A stretch of 64,000 nt of DNA from Buxus sempervirens. Its lineage: Eukaryota > Streptophyta > Magnoliopsida > Buxales > Buxaceae. The position numbers were made by a program, and so were the translations under genes. Shown one piece after another: positions 34,546-44,721 of this stretch; within the stretch, counting starts at the first letter, position 1; every line of letters starts with the position of its first letter. Below the pieces are notes generated by a model. It saw only the letters and a list, made by a program, of their open reading frames with translations. It was not told where the DNA came from and searched no databases. Location: assembly GCA_947561395.2 (NCBI GenBank), contig OX387182.1, positions 40,851,949-40,915,948 of the forward strand, read 5' to 3'.

Positions 34546-35240
34546 GATCACTTGGAGAATGGTTAGTGATTCTCTTTGTTTTAGTAAAAATATCATTGGA
34601 TATATTTTAATTAGTTGCATAATTTGTGAAACTGTTTATGGAACTCCTGCTGAGCATAAGTGCTACCCTGTAGTACCAAAGAGTGGTTGTTATTTTAGGC
34701 TTGTTCTGTTTGACTTGCATATTTACCTACTGCGAAAAAGCTAAGAAGAAACCAATATCTATTTCCACTTCGTTTCCTTTAAAATGACTCAATCTGCAGT
34801 TGTGAAGGAGCCAAATGAGGCTGTGATGTCCTCATCTATGCTTGAGCTCATAAACTGTGAGTGCGGCGCAGAATCCGACTCCCTTGGGATTAGGTTGTTG
34901 GATATTTTTGTCCTTAGTCTTGGCACAGGATTGAAAACCGTTTCAAGGCATGGTTTGGCTCATTCCATGAATGTTATTTGGCAGCATGAGTCTAAAGTCA
35001 ATTAAATATAATTATATGAGAGTTCATGTATTTGTGTATGTATGTATGTATATCTTATATAAAAGTAACTTATATCTTATATAATGATATGAGAGTTCAT
35101 GTATTTGTGTATGTATATGAGAGTTCATGTATTTGTGTATGTACGTATGTATATCTTATATCTTATATAAAAAAAAAAGTTCAGGCTGTTGGCTTGGGAG
35201 GGTAGTTATTGTGCTTAAGATTTATTATTTAGTATAAGTG
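34546..35240 (+). pseudogene. Downstream flank of GT47 gene copy 1, possible exon traces
   Basis: Bases 34547-34570 read ITWRMVSD in the frame expected after the interrupted GT47 exon. A second coding-like patch begins near 34784 (MTQSAVVKEPNEAVMSSSML). Its VVKE could correspond to the RRSQRVVKE segment of GT47 C-termini, but this is weak. The remainder is AT-rich. A ~65-bp tandem repeat (GAGAGTTCATGTATTTGTGT, TATG runs) lies at 35015-35165. Confidence 0.4.
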
Positions 35241-35339
35241 TAGCTTATGTAAGTCGAGTCAGTTTTTTGACAGCCCTGTCAAAATCCAATGCCTTAACGT
35301 GGTTCTCTTAGTCAACCCATTTGTGCTTCCCGTTTGCAT

Positions 35340-35425
35340 GGAGTCAAAAACAAGACCTCCCACCCTTATACCATGTTAAATAGCTGTTGCATCTAAAAGC
35401 TTAAGTTGGGAAGTGAAGGTGTAAT
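35340..35425. repeat. Segmental duplication, copy 2, left part
   Basis: This matches 27895-27985 (ACAAGACCTCCCAC, TTGCATCTAAAAGCTTAAGT, GTGAAGGTGTAA). Copia element 6 begins at 35426 and the copy resumes at 43288. Confidence 0.75.
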
Positions 35426-35917
35426 TGTTGGGATTGTGGAGCCTGAGCTGGTTTGCAAGCGGGGCGAACCGCGGGTCGAGCTACACTGTCAGCTCGCAGG
35501 GGGCATGGGGGCAGCGCCCCTGCGGGGAGGGCGAGGGGCAGTTCCCCTGCGGTAGGTCAAGCTGTGCTGGCAGCTTGCAGGGGTTCGGGGGCAAAGCTGG
35601 AGGCCCGGGTCCATTTTCTTTACCCGGTTTGTCAAGTCCTACTATAAATATTCAGTTTCCAGTTTTAGATTTAGGTCTTCATAAGGTTTTCTCAGACTGT
35701 AAAAACTTCAAGTTTTTAATGGATTTCTGGTGCGCTCCATGGACGTAGGCAAGATCGGCGAACCACGTAATTTCTGTGTTCTTCTTCTTTGCTTTACTTT
35801 GTCTTTCATATTTGTTTGCTTTACCTATTTTCTCTTGATTCATCGAATCCCAAGATCTGGGAACTCTTGGTGAGTTTAGATTGATCTACATAGGTATAGA
35901 TTGGTTTATTCTTAACA
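35426..35917 (+). repeat. 5' LTR of copia element 6 (492 bp)
   Basis: It begins TGTTGGGATTGTGGAGCC and ends TTCTTAACA. The first 200 bases are GC-rich with repeated GCGGGGAGG / CAGCTCGCAGGG phrases. A TATA box (CTATAAATATTCAG) lies at 35641-35654. The PBS TGGTATCAGAGC at 35920-35931 is the exact initiator tRNA-Met type. Confidence 0.9.
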
Positions 35918-36011
35918 AGTGGTATCAGAGCTTTGGTTTTGTGACCATTGACACAGAAGGTGTTTGACGAATTTTTTCTGTGGAAGTATTTTGTCTGTTG
36001 GCACAGAAGGT

Positions 36012-37190
36012 TGTAAGCACCTTATTTTTGCACCCCTGGAAATGCTGAAAATGAAGACCCTGGTGGAAAAGTCAAACCCCGAGGGGACAAAAAGTTGACT
36101 TTTTTATCAAGTGATAATTGACCACCTTGCTCTATCTCATTGGATAGAGAATCCCGACACGGTTCCAATGCAACTGAGTTTGCTGGAATCAGAATCCGGA
36201 TAAAGGTTCTGCAGGCTGGTCAAACTTGAGGGAGAGCCTAAAGTTGACTTTCTGCTAAACCTCGATCCATGTGCTTCCCCCCATGCCATTGGATAGAGGG
36301 CTTCGATACGATTCTAACGCAATTGAGTTTGCCCAAATCGGAGTCCAGATAGGGAAAATATGAGTTGTCAAAGTTTCCAAGCGGCAAAACCGACAAACAG
36401 CACACGTGGCAGAGAGCTGCACACGTGGCAAGTGGCGCAGGAAAATATCTCGGGGATCAAGTCCGTAAATATCAAAGCATTCAAAAGATCCTAGGGACCA
36501 ATCTGAAAATGTCTGAAAATATCTAAATAAAATAATATTTTCTCAAAATATCCTAGGGACTAAATCTTAATTTTCAGATTTTTCGAACAAATCCGCGGTT
36601 GAATTAAATGTTTTAGTCATTTTGTTGCTCGCGCCGAGCGACAGCTACTCGGTGCGAGCTCGGCGCAAAACCCGGCGGATACCCAATTCTTCCCCTATAA
36701 ATACAGTAGCCTCATTCTTGTTCGAGGTTCAGCTTTTTTTTTGGGGGCTTCTTGCTGGTTGGCTTTTTCCTTGTTGGGGGCTTTCTTTGGTGTTGGTTCT
36801 TCCCACGGAGATCTCGTCTTCCCCACACCTTGCTTGGTTTGAAGCCTTCCTCCTCACCTCTCTTGGCTTCCACAAACAACCACCCCACTTCACTTGAAAC
36901 CCTTTCCACCCTTGGTTGCTCTCTTCCTCTTCTTCCTCGACAAACCAGAAGGAGATCGCGCTGTTGGTGGGGGAGAGGTGCTGCTCCGGCGGCGGCTTGT
37001 ACACTCCAAGGACGCCTCACACAGACTCTACGAAGGTTTAGAACCTCAAGGTGAGCTCTCTTTGTCAATTTGTTTAACATATATAAATCGGGGCTTGTTC
37101 AGAGAATCAACTCCATCGAGCATGCTCCCCTTTCTTTTCTAGTGCATTATTTGCTATTCTTGCTTGTTTGATTCGAGGTGGGAGCATGTA

Positions 37191-37227
<37 letters not shown>

Positions 37228-38805
37228 TTCCCTTCGTCATTAGCTGCGTTCATTCTTCGGTTTTCAGATTTGGGTGTTTGCTAGGAGATCTTGAGTTGTG
37301 ATATAGAGTAGCTTAAATTAATTTCGAGTTATGTTCGAAGGTCTTCCGGGAGTCTGAGGAATGCCGGGAAGGTGTTACAGAGACTGGAAATCAAGCCAGT
37401 CTTTGAGTTTAAAAAAAAAACAGAGAGTCGCGTTTCGTAAAGTGGGTGCGCTGAGCTCGCGCCTCGCTCATGCAGGGCGTTTTTGCGCCCGCCGAGCTCG
37501 CGCGTGGATGTATTTTTTGCCGTTTTGGTCGCGCTGACCTCGCGCCCAGCGCCCGGAGGTCAGCGCACCCCCTTTTTAATGCCATGTTGCTTGTATTTTT
37601 TAAAACCCGAAACTACCCTTATACTGTACCGCGGCCCAACCCCTTTGTTCACCGCGCGTCCAACTCATTCCTTGGTGCGGGAAGGGACCTCACCCCGTGG
37701 GCTTCGCTTCGCTCCGCCCACAGGGGCCTCAGGTCCCTCCCCTTGGACCCAGGGTATGTGATTGGTTGATTTTCGTAATTTCTGTGATTTTGCTAGCTGT
37801 GGGTGATATTTTCAAACAGAACCAAATAAACCAATAGGGTTTCTGGGTCACCTGGAAACCCAACATGGGACTTAGACCACCCGGTTTAACTTGATTTCCA
37901 GTGGGCCTTCCAACGGGGCCCACCCTGCTCAAACCATCCAATTATGCTTAAATAAGATAATTAAAAAGAATTGAGTGGGCCAAAGCCACTGGAGGCCCAC
38001 CAAAGCCCAGCTTGGGGCATGCATGTTTAATTTAAGATTGTGGTTTGGCCAAGACCAAGGGCGGGGCCTGTCAGGCCCACCAAGCCCACTCACTAAATAA
38101 AATTAGGGTTTCTAAACCCTAACTCAGGAAGTCTTGGGCTTTCAAGCCCAAGCCCAAGTAAAGGGCCTCAAGCCCAAGGCCTGGCCCATTTTTGAAACTT
38201 AATCAAGGTAAATCCAATAAACCACTTGGCTACCATGTGTGGCCCACCCAATGGGCCCATGAACCAAACCGACCCACTTTGGCATGAAAATCCGCTTGAA
38301 TAATCAAACTTGAATTTCAAGATAAAACCAACTCATTGAACCAAAGCCCAAAGGGCCTTGCAGGCTTAGACCGAGGCCCTCCAAGGGAACATGTGGGCCA
38401 CACTTGGCCCACCAAGGGATCCATGGGCCCTCCAACGGTGCCCACCCAATCAGACTCACTTCAATTTAAGCTAAGAAGATAAAATCAAGTAAAGGGACTC
38501 ACACTGCTTTGGCGGTCCCGCAAGACTTAACCAAATTAAATGCTGGAATAGGAATCGGGTGAGTGAGAGACCAAAGTTGACTCAAACCAGGGAAACCTAT
38601 GGGACCCGTCATTTGACGGGGCGGACTGGGGTGTCTACAGACTTCCCCGGATCGTAACCAAGAACTTGCTTAGAATCTCAAAGCCACAGACCAAGCCTTA
38701 ATAGACAAACTTAGGCACCCAGGTGTCCGCCTGCACCCCATCAGGTGGTGGCGACTCCAATTTCCCATTTTTACCCAATGCGACACCCGAAGTCAGGCGC
38801 GCACA
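36012..38805 (+). mobile_element. Solo LTR A (2794 bp), long-LTR gypsy family
   Basis: It runs from TGTAAGCACC to GGCGCGCACA with an exact target duplication AAGGT (36007-36011 and 38806-38810), inside copia element 6. Inner landmarks: ~145-bp tandem units with GGATAGAGAATCCCGACACG (36120-36340), twin ABRE/G-box ACACGTGGC (36402-36410, 36421-36429), GC-rich dyads (36633-36680), TATA (36695-36703), donor-like CTCAAG|GTGAGC (37050/37051), 29 C's (37193-37221), GC-rich dyads (37440-37565), GGCCCA-rich part (37880-38480), inverted telobox (38102-38122) and an internal PBS-like TGGCGACTCC (38749-38758). No coding region. Confidence 0.9.
36402..36429 (+). promoter_or_regulatory. Twin ABRE/G-box in LTR A
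   Basis: Two exact ACACGTGGC sites 19 bases apart (36402-36410, 36421-36429), about 270 bases upstream of TATA. This matches the plant ABRE core PyACGTGGC bound by ABF/ABI5-type bZIP factors. Equivalent sites are at 45197-45224 (B), 57644-57671 (C1), 58063-58071 (C2, one site) and 55278-55305 (D, minus strand). Confidence 0.75.
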
Positions 38806-38866
38806 AAGGTGTTTGACGAAATTCCTGTGAAAGTCTTTCATCAATATTTTGGTTCTAGTGGGAGCG

Positions 38867-41800
38867 ATGACTTCAGAAAAGGAATCATGTAAAGGAATAG
38901 AGAAGTTTGATGGTTCAAACTTCGGGTATTGGAAGATGTAGATAAAGGATTACCTCTATATGAAGGATCTGTACCAACCTTTGGGTACGATGCTTGCAAG
39001 TATGAAGGAGGAAGAATGGGATGTGCTTGACAGAAAAGCACTCCGCACCATAAGGTTGACACTATCGAAGTCTGTTGCTTTTAATGTTAAGGCTGAAAAG
39101 ACTACAGCCTCTCTTATGACAACTCTTTCTGAAATGTATGAGCAGCCATCTGCAGCAAACAAGGTGCATTTGATAAAGAAGTTGTTCAATCTGAAAATGG
39201 ATGAAGGTGCAAATTTCAGAGAACATCTGAATAAGTTCAATGAAATTGTCGACTAGTTAGCCACAGTTGACATTGAATTCAAGGATGAGATTCGAGCATT
39301 GTTGGTTCTCAGTCAGCTGCCTAAGAGTTGGAATGGCACGGTTACTGGGATCAGTAGCTCTGCTGGGAAGACAGCATTGCAGTTTGACGATGTGGTTAGT
39401 ATGATCATGTTTGAAGACATTCGAAGGAAATCATATGAGACTTCCACTTCACGATCTGTATTGAACATTGAGAGTAGAGGCAGAAACTCCAAGAAGGGTT
39501 CAGATCGTTTAGAGCGGGGAAAATCCAAGTCCAACAATCACAAGTCGAAGTCTTGATCCAGGAACATTGAATGTTAGAATTGTGGTAAGAAAGGACACTT
39601 TAAAAATCAATGCAAAGCTCCAAAGAAAGAAAATGAAACAATGAAAAAACCTGAGGCAAATGTCATTGCTGAAGACTCAAATGATGCCTTGATATGCTCT
39701 TTGGAGAGCAAGGCAGAGTCATGGGTGCTTGATTCTGGAGCATCCTTCCACGCTACCTCAAGCAAAGTACTCTTTGTGAGTTATGTACGTAGTAACTTGG
39801 GGAAGGTGTACCTTGGTAATGACCAACCATGCAATGTGGTTGGCAAGGGAGATGTGCAGATCAAGTTGAACGGGTCTGTGTGAAAATTGAAGGATGTGAG
39901 ACACATCCCTGATTTGAGGAAGAATTTGATCTCAGTGGGGTAGTTGGCAAATGAAAGTTATATCACAACCTTCAATGACGAAACCTAGAAGGTTTCCAGA
40001 GGTGTAATGATGGTTGCATGTGGAAAAAAGAATGGCACTCTTTATACGATGACAAATGATTGTGGGTCAATTGCAGTTGCAGGTTGCAAGGAGGATCCAA
40101 ACTTATGGCACCAGAGGCTCGGACATGTGAGTGAGAAAGGACTCAAGGTTATGCACTCCAAAGGAAAACTACCGGGGCTTCAGTCAATCGATGTGGACTT
40201 GTGTGAGAGTTGCATTTTTAGAAAGCAGAGAGGGGTGACCTTCAAGAAAGATGGCAAACCAAGAATGCAGGAGAAGCTTGAGCTGGTTCATACTGATGTT
40301 TGGGGGCCAGCTACTATCTCATCCATTGGAGGTAAGTCTTATTTTGTGACTTTCATTGACGACCACTCTAGAAAGGTGTGGGTGTACTTCTTGAGACAGA
40401 AATCTGAGGTGTACGAGATGTTCAAGAAGTGGAAAGCCATGGTGGAGAATGAGACTGGTTTGAGAATCAAGAGGCTGAGATCCGACAATGGTGGTGAGTA
40501 TGAAGACACCGGATTCAAGAAATTCTGCTACGAGAATGGAATCAAGTTAAAAAGGACATTGCCAGGAACTCCACAGCAGAATGGAGTTTTAGAACGAATG
40601 AACCGGACATTGACTGAGAGAGCCAGAAGCATGCGCATCCAGGTAGGATTGCCTAAGAAATTTTGGGCAGAGGCAGTCAACACACCAGCATACCTAATCA
40701 ACTGAGGACCATCAATACCATTGGATCACATGTTACCAGAGGAGGTATGGAGCGGCAAGGAGGTAAAACTTTCCCACTTGAAAGTTTTCGGTTGTGTTTC
40801 TTATGTGCACATCAGTGATCATGTTAGGAGTAAGCTTGACCCTAAGTCACTGAAGTGTAGTTTCATTGGATATGGTGGAGATGAATATGGATACTGGTTT
40901 TGGGATGACCAGAACAAGAAGGTAATCAGAAGTCGAGATGTTATCTTCAATGAAAGGGTGATGTACAAGGATAGAAGTGTAGTGCAGTCTAGTGGCACAA
41001 CACAGGAAGATCCAACATATGTCGAGTTGGATGATAATTCAGAGAATAGTGTAGCACATCGGACAATTGAGAGTTCACAATCAGATGAACATACACCGCA
41101 GAGCAGCACACAACAAAGTGATGCAGTGCAGATTCCAGCCCCTGCTCCTGTACCTAGGAGTTCTTCCTGACCTAATGTTCCAAATAGGAGGTATGTGAAT
41201 TACTTGTTGCTCACTGATGCAGGTGAACTTGAATGCTATGATGAAGCATGTCAGGTAGCAGATGCTAGCAAGTGGGAGCTTGCAATGAAGGATGAGATGA
41301 AGTCCCTTATCTCCAACATCACCTGGAAATTAGTTGAGTTACCAAAGGGAAAGAAAGCTCTACACAACAAATGGGTGTATCAGTTAAAGGAGGAACATGA
41401 TGGTTCTTGGAGATACAAGGCAAGGTTGGTGGTCAAAGGGTTTCAGCAGAAAGAGGGAATTGACTACACTGATATCTTGTCACCGGTTGTGAAGCTGACA
41501 ACCATTCGGTCGGTTTTGAGCATTGTTGCAGCAGAGGGTTTGCACCTTGAGTAGTTAGATGTCAAAACTGATTTCCTCCACGGTGATCTAGAGGAGGAGA
41601 TATATATGCAGCAACCAGAGGGCTTCCAAGTGAAAGGAAAGGAGAAGCTCGTATGCAAACTAAAGAAGAGCTTGTATGGTTTGAAGCAGGCTCCAAGGCA
41701 GTGGTATAAGAAGTTTGACAACTTCATGCAAAGGAATGGCTACTACAAGTGCAACGCTGACCATTGTTGCTATTTCAAGAGGTTTGAGTCTAGTTACATT

Positions 41801-42762
41801 ATTTTGCTACTTTATGTAGATGACATGTTAGTGGCAGGTTCAGATATGGATGAAATCAGAAACTTGAAGAAGCAATTGTCGAGTGAATTCAACATGAAGG
41901 ATTTGGGCACAACGAAGCAGATTCTTGGAATGAGGATTAGTAGGGATAAGCAGAGAGGTACTTTGCAGTTATCTCAGGCAGAGTATATTGGCCGTGTTTT
42001 GAAGAGATTTGGCATGAGTGATGCCAAAGCAGTTAGTACACCATTGGCCAGTCATTTCTGGCTATCCAAGGATCAGTCTCCAAAGACAAATGAGGATAGA
42101 GACTTCATGGACAAGATTCCATATGCCTCAGCCATTGGAAGTCTTATGTATGCCATGGTCTATACAAGACCAGATATTGCTCATGTAGTGGGAGCAGAGA
42201 GAATATTTATGTCCAATCCTGGGAAGCAGTGAAGTGGATATTGAGGTATCTATGGGGCACTACAGATAAATGCCTATGCTTTAGAAGGGGTGAGCTGAGA
42301 CTACAGGGATATGTAGATGCAAACTTTGCTGGAGAGGTAGATCGCAGGAGAAGCACTACTGGTTATGTATTCACAGTTGGCACTACTACAGTTAGTTGGA
42401 TTTCGCAAATACAGAAGATCGTTGCTTTATCCACTATAGAGGCAGAATACGTGGTAGTGACTGAGGCTAGCAAAGAGATGATTTGGTTACAGAGTTTGTT
42501 AGCAGAATTGGGTTTCAAGCAGGTGAAGAATGTCTTGCACAGTGACAGTCAGAGTGCTATACATTTAGCAAAGAACTCGGCATTTCATTCGAGGACCAAG
42601 TACATCGGATTACGTTATCACTTCATTAGATCTCTTCTGGAAGATGAGGTGTTAGCACTTGAGAAGATCCAAGGAAGCAAGAATCCAACCGACATGTTAA
42701 CCAAGACAGTGACGACAAAGAAACTGGAGTTGTGCTCAGCTTCAGTGAGTCTTCAAGCTTGA
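38867..42762 (+). CDS. gag-pol: Copia element 6 gag-pol (fossil)
   Basis: The start ATG is at 38867, followed by the gag core (39000-39256; QPLGTMLASMKEEEWDVLDR, MYEQPSAANKVHLIKKLFNL). A basic linker and zinc-knuckle-like segment lie near 39570-39620, and protease near 39720 (WVLDSGASFHATSS). The integrase HHCC is near 40105-40235 (LWHQRLGHVSEKGLKVMHSK) and its core runs to about 40705 (VHTDVWGPATISSIGGKSYF, LRSDNGGEY). Then KVIRSRDVIFNE near 40915-40960, typical of Tork/Tnt1 elements. RT is 41195-42200 (YVDDMLVAGSD) and RNase H 42229-42762 (YVDANFAGEVDRRRSTTGYV). Broken in about six or seven places. Confidence 0.9.
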
Positions 42763-42842
42763 GGATGTGGATGAGCGCACTAGAATGCACCGATCGTTGT
42801 TGGAGTTGTTTATTTCTGAGCTACAGTCTCCAAGTGGGAGAT

Positions 42843-43287
42843 TGTTGGGATTGTGAAGCCTGAGCTGGTTTGCGAGCGGGGCGAACTGCGGGTCGACCTG
42901 CGCTGTCAGCTTGCGGGAGGCATGGGGGCAACGACCCTTGCAGGGAGGCCGAGGGGTAGCGCCCCCTGCGGGGAGGCCCAAGTCCATTTTCTTTACCCGG
43001 CTTGTCAAGTCCAATTATAAATATGCAGTTTCCAGTTTCAGATTTAGGTTTTCATAAGGTTTTCTCAGACTGTAAAAACTTCAAGTTTTTAGTGGATTTC
43101 TGGTGCGCTCCATGGATGTAGGCAAGATTGCCGAACCACGTAATTTCAGTGTTCTTCTTTGCTTTACTTTGTCTTTCATATTTGTTTGCTTTACTTATTT
43201 TCTCTTGATTCATCGAATCCCAAGATCTGGGAACTCTTAGTGAGTTTAGATTGATCTACATAGGTATAGATTGGTTTATTCTTAACA
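42843..43287 (+). repeat. 3' LTR of copia element 6 (445 bp)
   Basis: TGTTGGGATTGTGAAGCC ... TTCTTAACA, preceded by the purine-rich AAGTGGGAGA. It is shorter than the 5' LTR, mainly in the GC-rich first half. It has a TATA-like ATTATAAATATGCAG near 43012-43026. Confidence 0.9.
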
Positions 43288-43935
43288 GTAACTATGTATA
43301 TAAGAGGGCTTAAATACAATTTCTCAATACATGGATTCCTGAAGAAGCTACTTACACAAGAAAAGCTCATTCAACTGAAGATTTTCAATCAATCCAAATG
43401 CATTTTTTTTATTGAAGAAATTATTATTTTTATACTTTGATTATTAGGCTCCCCAAATATGACGCACGAGATAGTGCATCAACTTCAAAAACTCTCCTAA
43501 TTCAAATATAACTCAAAATCTAATTGAACCAATCATACTTTAACACAAACTCTCCCGAGGACGACTTTGGTCGTGGTGTTGGCAAGTCACTAGCAGGTTA
43601 ATGTAAAACATGAGGACCACAAGGGATGCTTTCCCCATGTGATGCTCAAGTCCTGCAAAGCTGCAATTCTATTTTTTTTTCTCTCTCTCTCATTTTCATT
43701 GGGTGAATAAACAGGCAAATGAAATTAAATAGAACTTAAAAAGATACAATGAAAGCTGTAGCACAACCATAGAGTTTATCTAAAAGCACAGGCTTCAAGA
43801 GCTAGGGAGGAACCGAATGTCAATAACATGAAAAGCTATCAAGAGCAGAGCTTGCCAAATGAACTATACCTGGTTAATTTGCCTCAAGATTGACAACTGA
43901 CATCTTGACTATGGTAATCTTCTGAAGTAAGAGCT
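43288..43935. repeat. Segmental duplication, copy 2, right part
   Basis: It continues the match to 27985-28650 after copia element 6 (AAAAGCTCATTCAACTGAAG, TTAGGCTCCCCAAAT, TCATACTTTAACACAA). Copies differ by numerous substitutions and short insertions, so the duplication is not recent. Confidence 0.8.
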
Positions 43936-43970
43936 TCCTCTGTTAACTATGAATCCTCTTCAATACCGGC

Positions 43971-44099
43971 TCATGGTGTTGCTGCTGCATCCACAATGAT
44001 ATCTGATGGGATTCCAAACGCCAAGCAGAATGCAGCAATGAGATGTCCACTTGAATTCCTGCAATAAACTAGCAATGTCTTCTCACCTAAATTTGGCCG
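43971..44099 (-). pseudogene. Unidentified coding-like island on the minus strand
   Basis: Forty-two codons and a stop read RPNLGEKTLLVYCRNSSGHL followed by IAAFCLAFGIPSDIIVDAAATP. Composition, hydrophobic pattern and the VYCRNSSGHL-type loop look like a folded protein, not noise, but I do not recognise the family. It has no start codon nearby and no obvious neighbours in frame. It could be an exon or a fragment of a decayed host gene opposite to the GT47 copy. Confidence 0.35.
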
Positions 44100-44505
44100 C
44101 AACAAAAATGAATCCAAAGTAACTAGAAAAATTAGGCTCTTAGTGGAGGCAATTAATTAATAGATTGGATGCAAACACAAATTTTCATCCTATAATGAAG
44201 CCTTTAATTACTTTCAAGAACATTGTCTCTCATTTTGTTACCACAATGCTCCCTTCCTACTTTGGTAAAACGGTTCTTAGGTGAATTTTGATTACTATCA
44301 AAATTCATGAGTTAGAAGAGAAAAAGAAAAAGAAAAAGAAAAAGAAAAAAAGGTCTCTTCTTGATTAATAGTGCTTGGTACAAAGCCTTGTGTGGTGGGG
44401 GAAAGAGCAATTGTAGCTTCCGTCTGCCCTCTTATCTTAATTAGTTCTTACCGCATACCATTTGGAATGGTAGCTTCTAACTTTTGTATTTTAATAATTG
44501 TTCAG
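44100..44505. other. Noncoding sequence before GT47 exon, with an (A4-5G)n run
   Basis: No gene is recognised. There is a short AAAAAG repeat at about 44318-44350. The last bases end TTGTTCAG, a good acceptor for the exon at 44506. Confidence 0.5.
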
Positions 44506-44621
44506 GGAGGGAAAATACGTGCAAAAATATCTGGGGAGCTGCATGGTGCTGATGGTGTTGTTATAGAAGAAGGGACTACTGGAGGAACAGGGAAAAAAGC
44601 TGCCCAGAATGGGATGCGCTG
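44506..44621 (+). pseudogene. GT47 exostosin-family gene copy 2, middle exon
   Basis: It follows TTCAG|GG and encodes GGKIRAKISGELHGADGVVI followed by EEGTTGGTGKKAAQNGMR, the family segment GGKIREKL...GADGVVIEEGT...AAQxGMR that precedes the nucleotide-sugar-binding region. The nearest GT (44622) gives a phase that makes an in-frame stop at the junction with the next exon. A junction after ...ATGCG (44618) would restore the family reading GMR-SIFCL, but it is followed by CT. So the donor appears damaged. Probably a pseudogene, though an unannotated non-canonical junction cannot be excluded. Confidence 0.75.
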
Positions 44622-44721
44622 GTGAAATATGGGATAAGCTGTTTGACCCCTTTTTTTTATTATTATTATTATTACTATTGAGTTTTTATTAATGTAGATG
44701 ATTTGCTTCCATGGACTCCAG

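Larger units (their letters stand above)
35426..43287 (+). mobile_element. Copia element 6, Tork/Tnt1-like, with solo LTR A nested inside
   Basis: 5' LTR 35426-35917, PBS 35920-35931, gag from 38867, pol to 42762, 3' LTR 42843-43287, all plus strand. Target duplication is GTAAT (35421-35425) against GTAAC (43288-43292), one base apart. The two LTRs differ at many places and in length (492 against 445), so it is clearly older than element 5. Solo LTR A (36012-38805) sits between PBS and gag. The coding region has about six or seven breaks. Confidence 0.9.

Noticed and set aside
34784-35005. Separate small host gene starting MTQSAVVKEPNEAV
   Set aside because: No recognisable domain and no splice or start context beyond a single Met; kept only as a possible trace of the GT47 3' end.
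36622-37142. Several 80-120 codon frames around the TATA box of LTR A
   Set aside because: Overlapping frames on both strands in GC-rich LTR sequence, not shared in frame with the other LTR copies; no domain.
38628-38639. GGGGTGTCTACA in the long LTRs, the same word as the LTR edge of elements 1 and 2
   Set aside because: Twelve bases in the opposite relative orientation; may be chance or a relic, and flanks do not extend the match.
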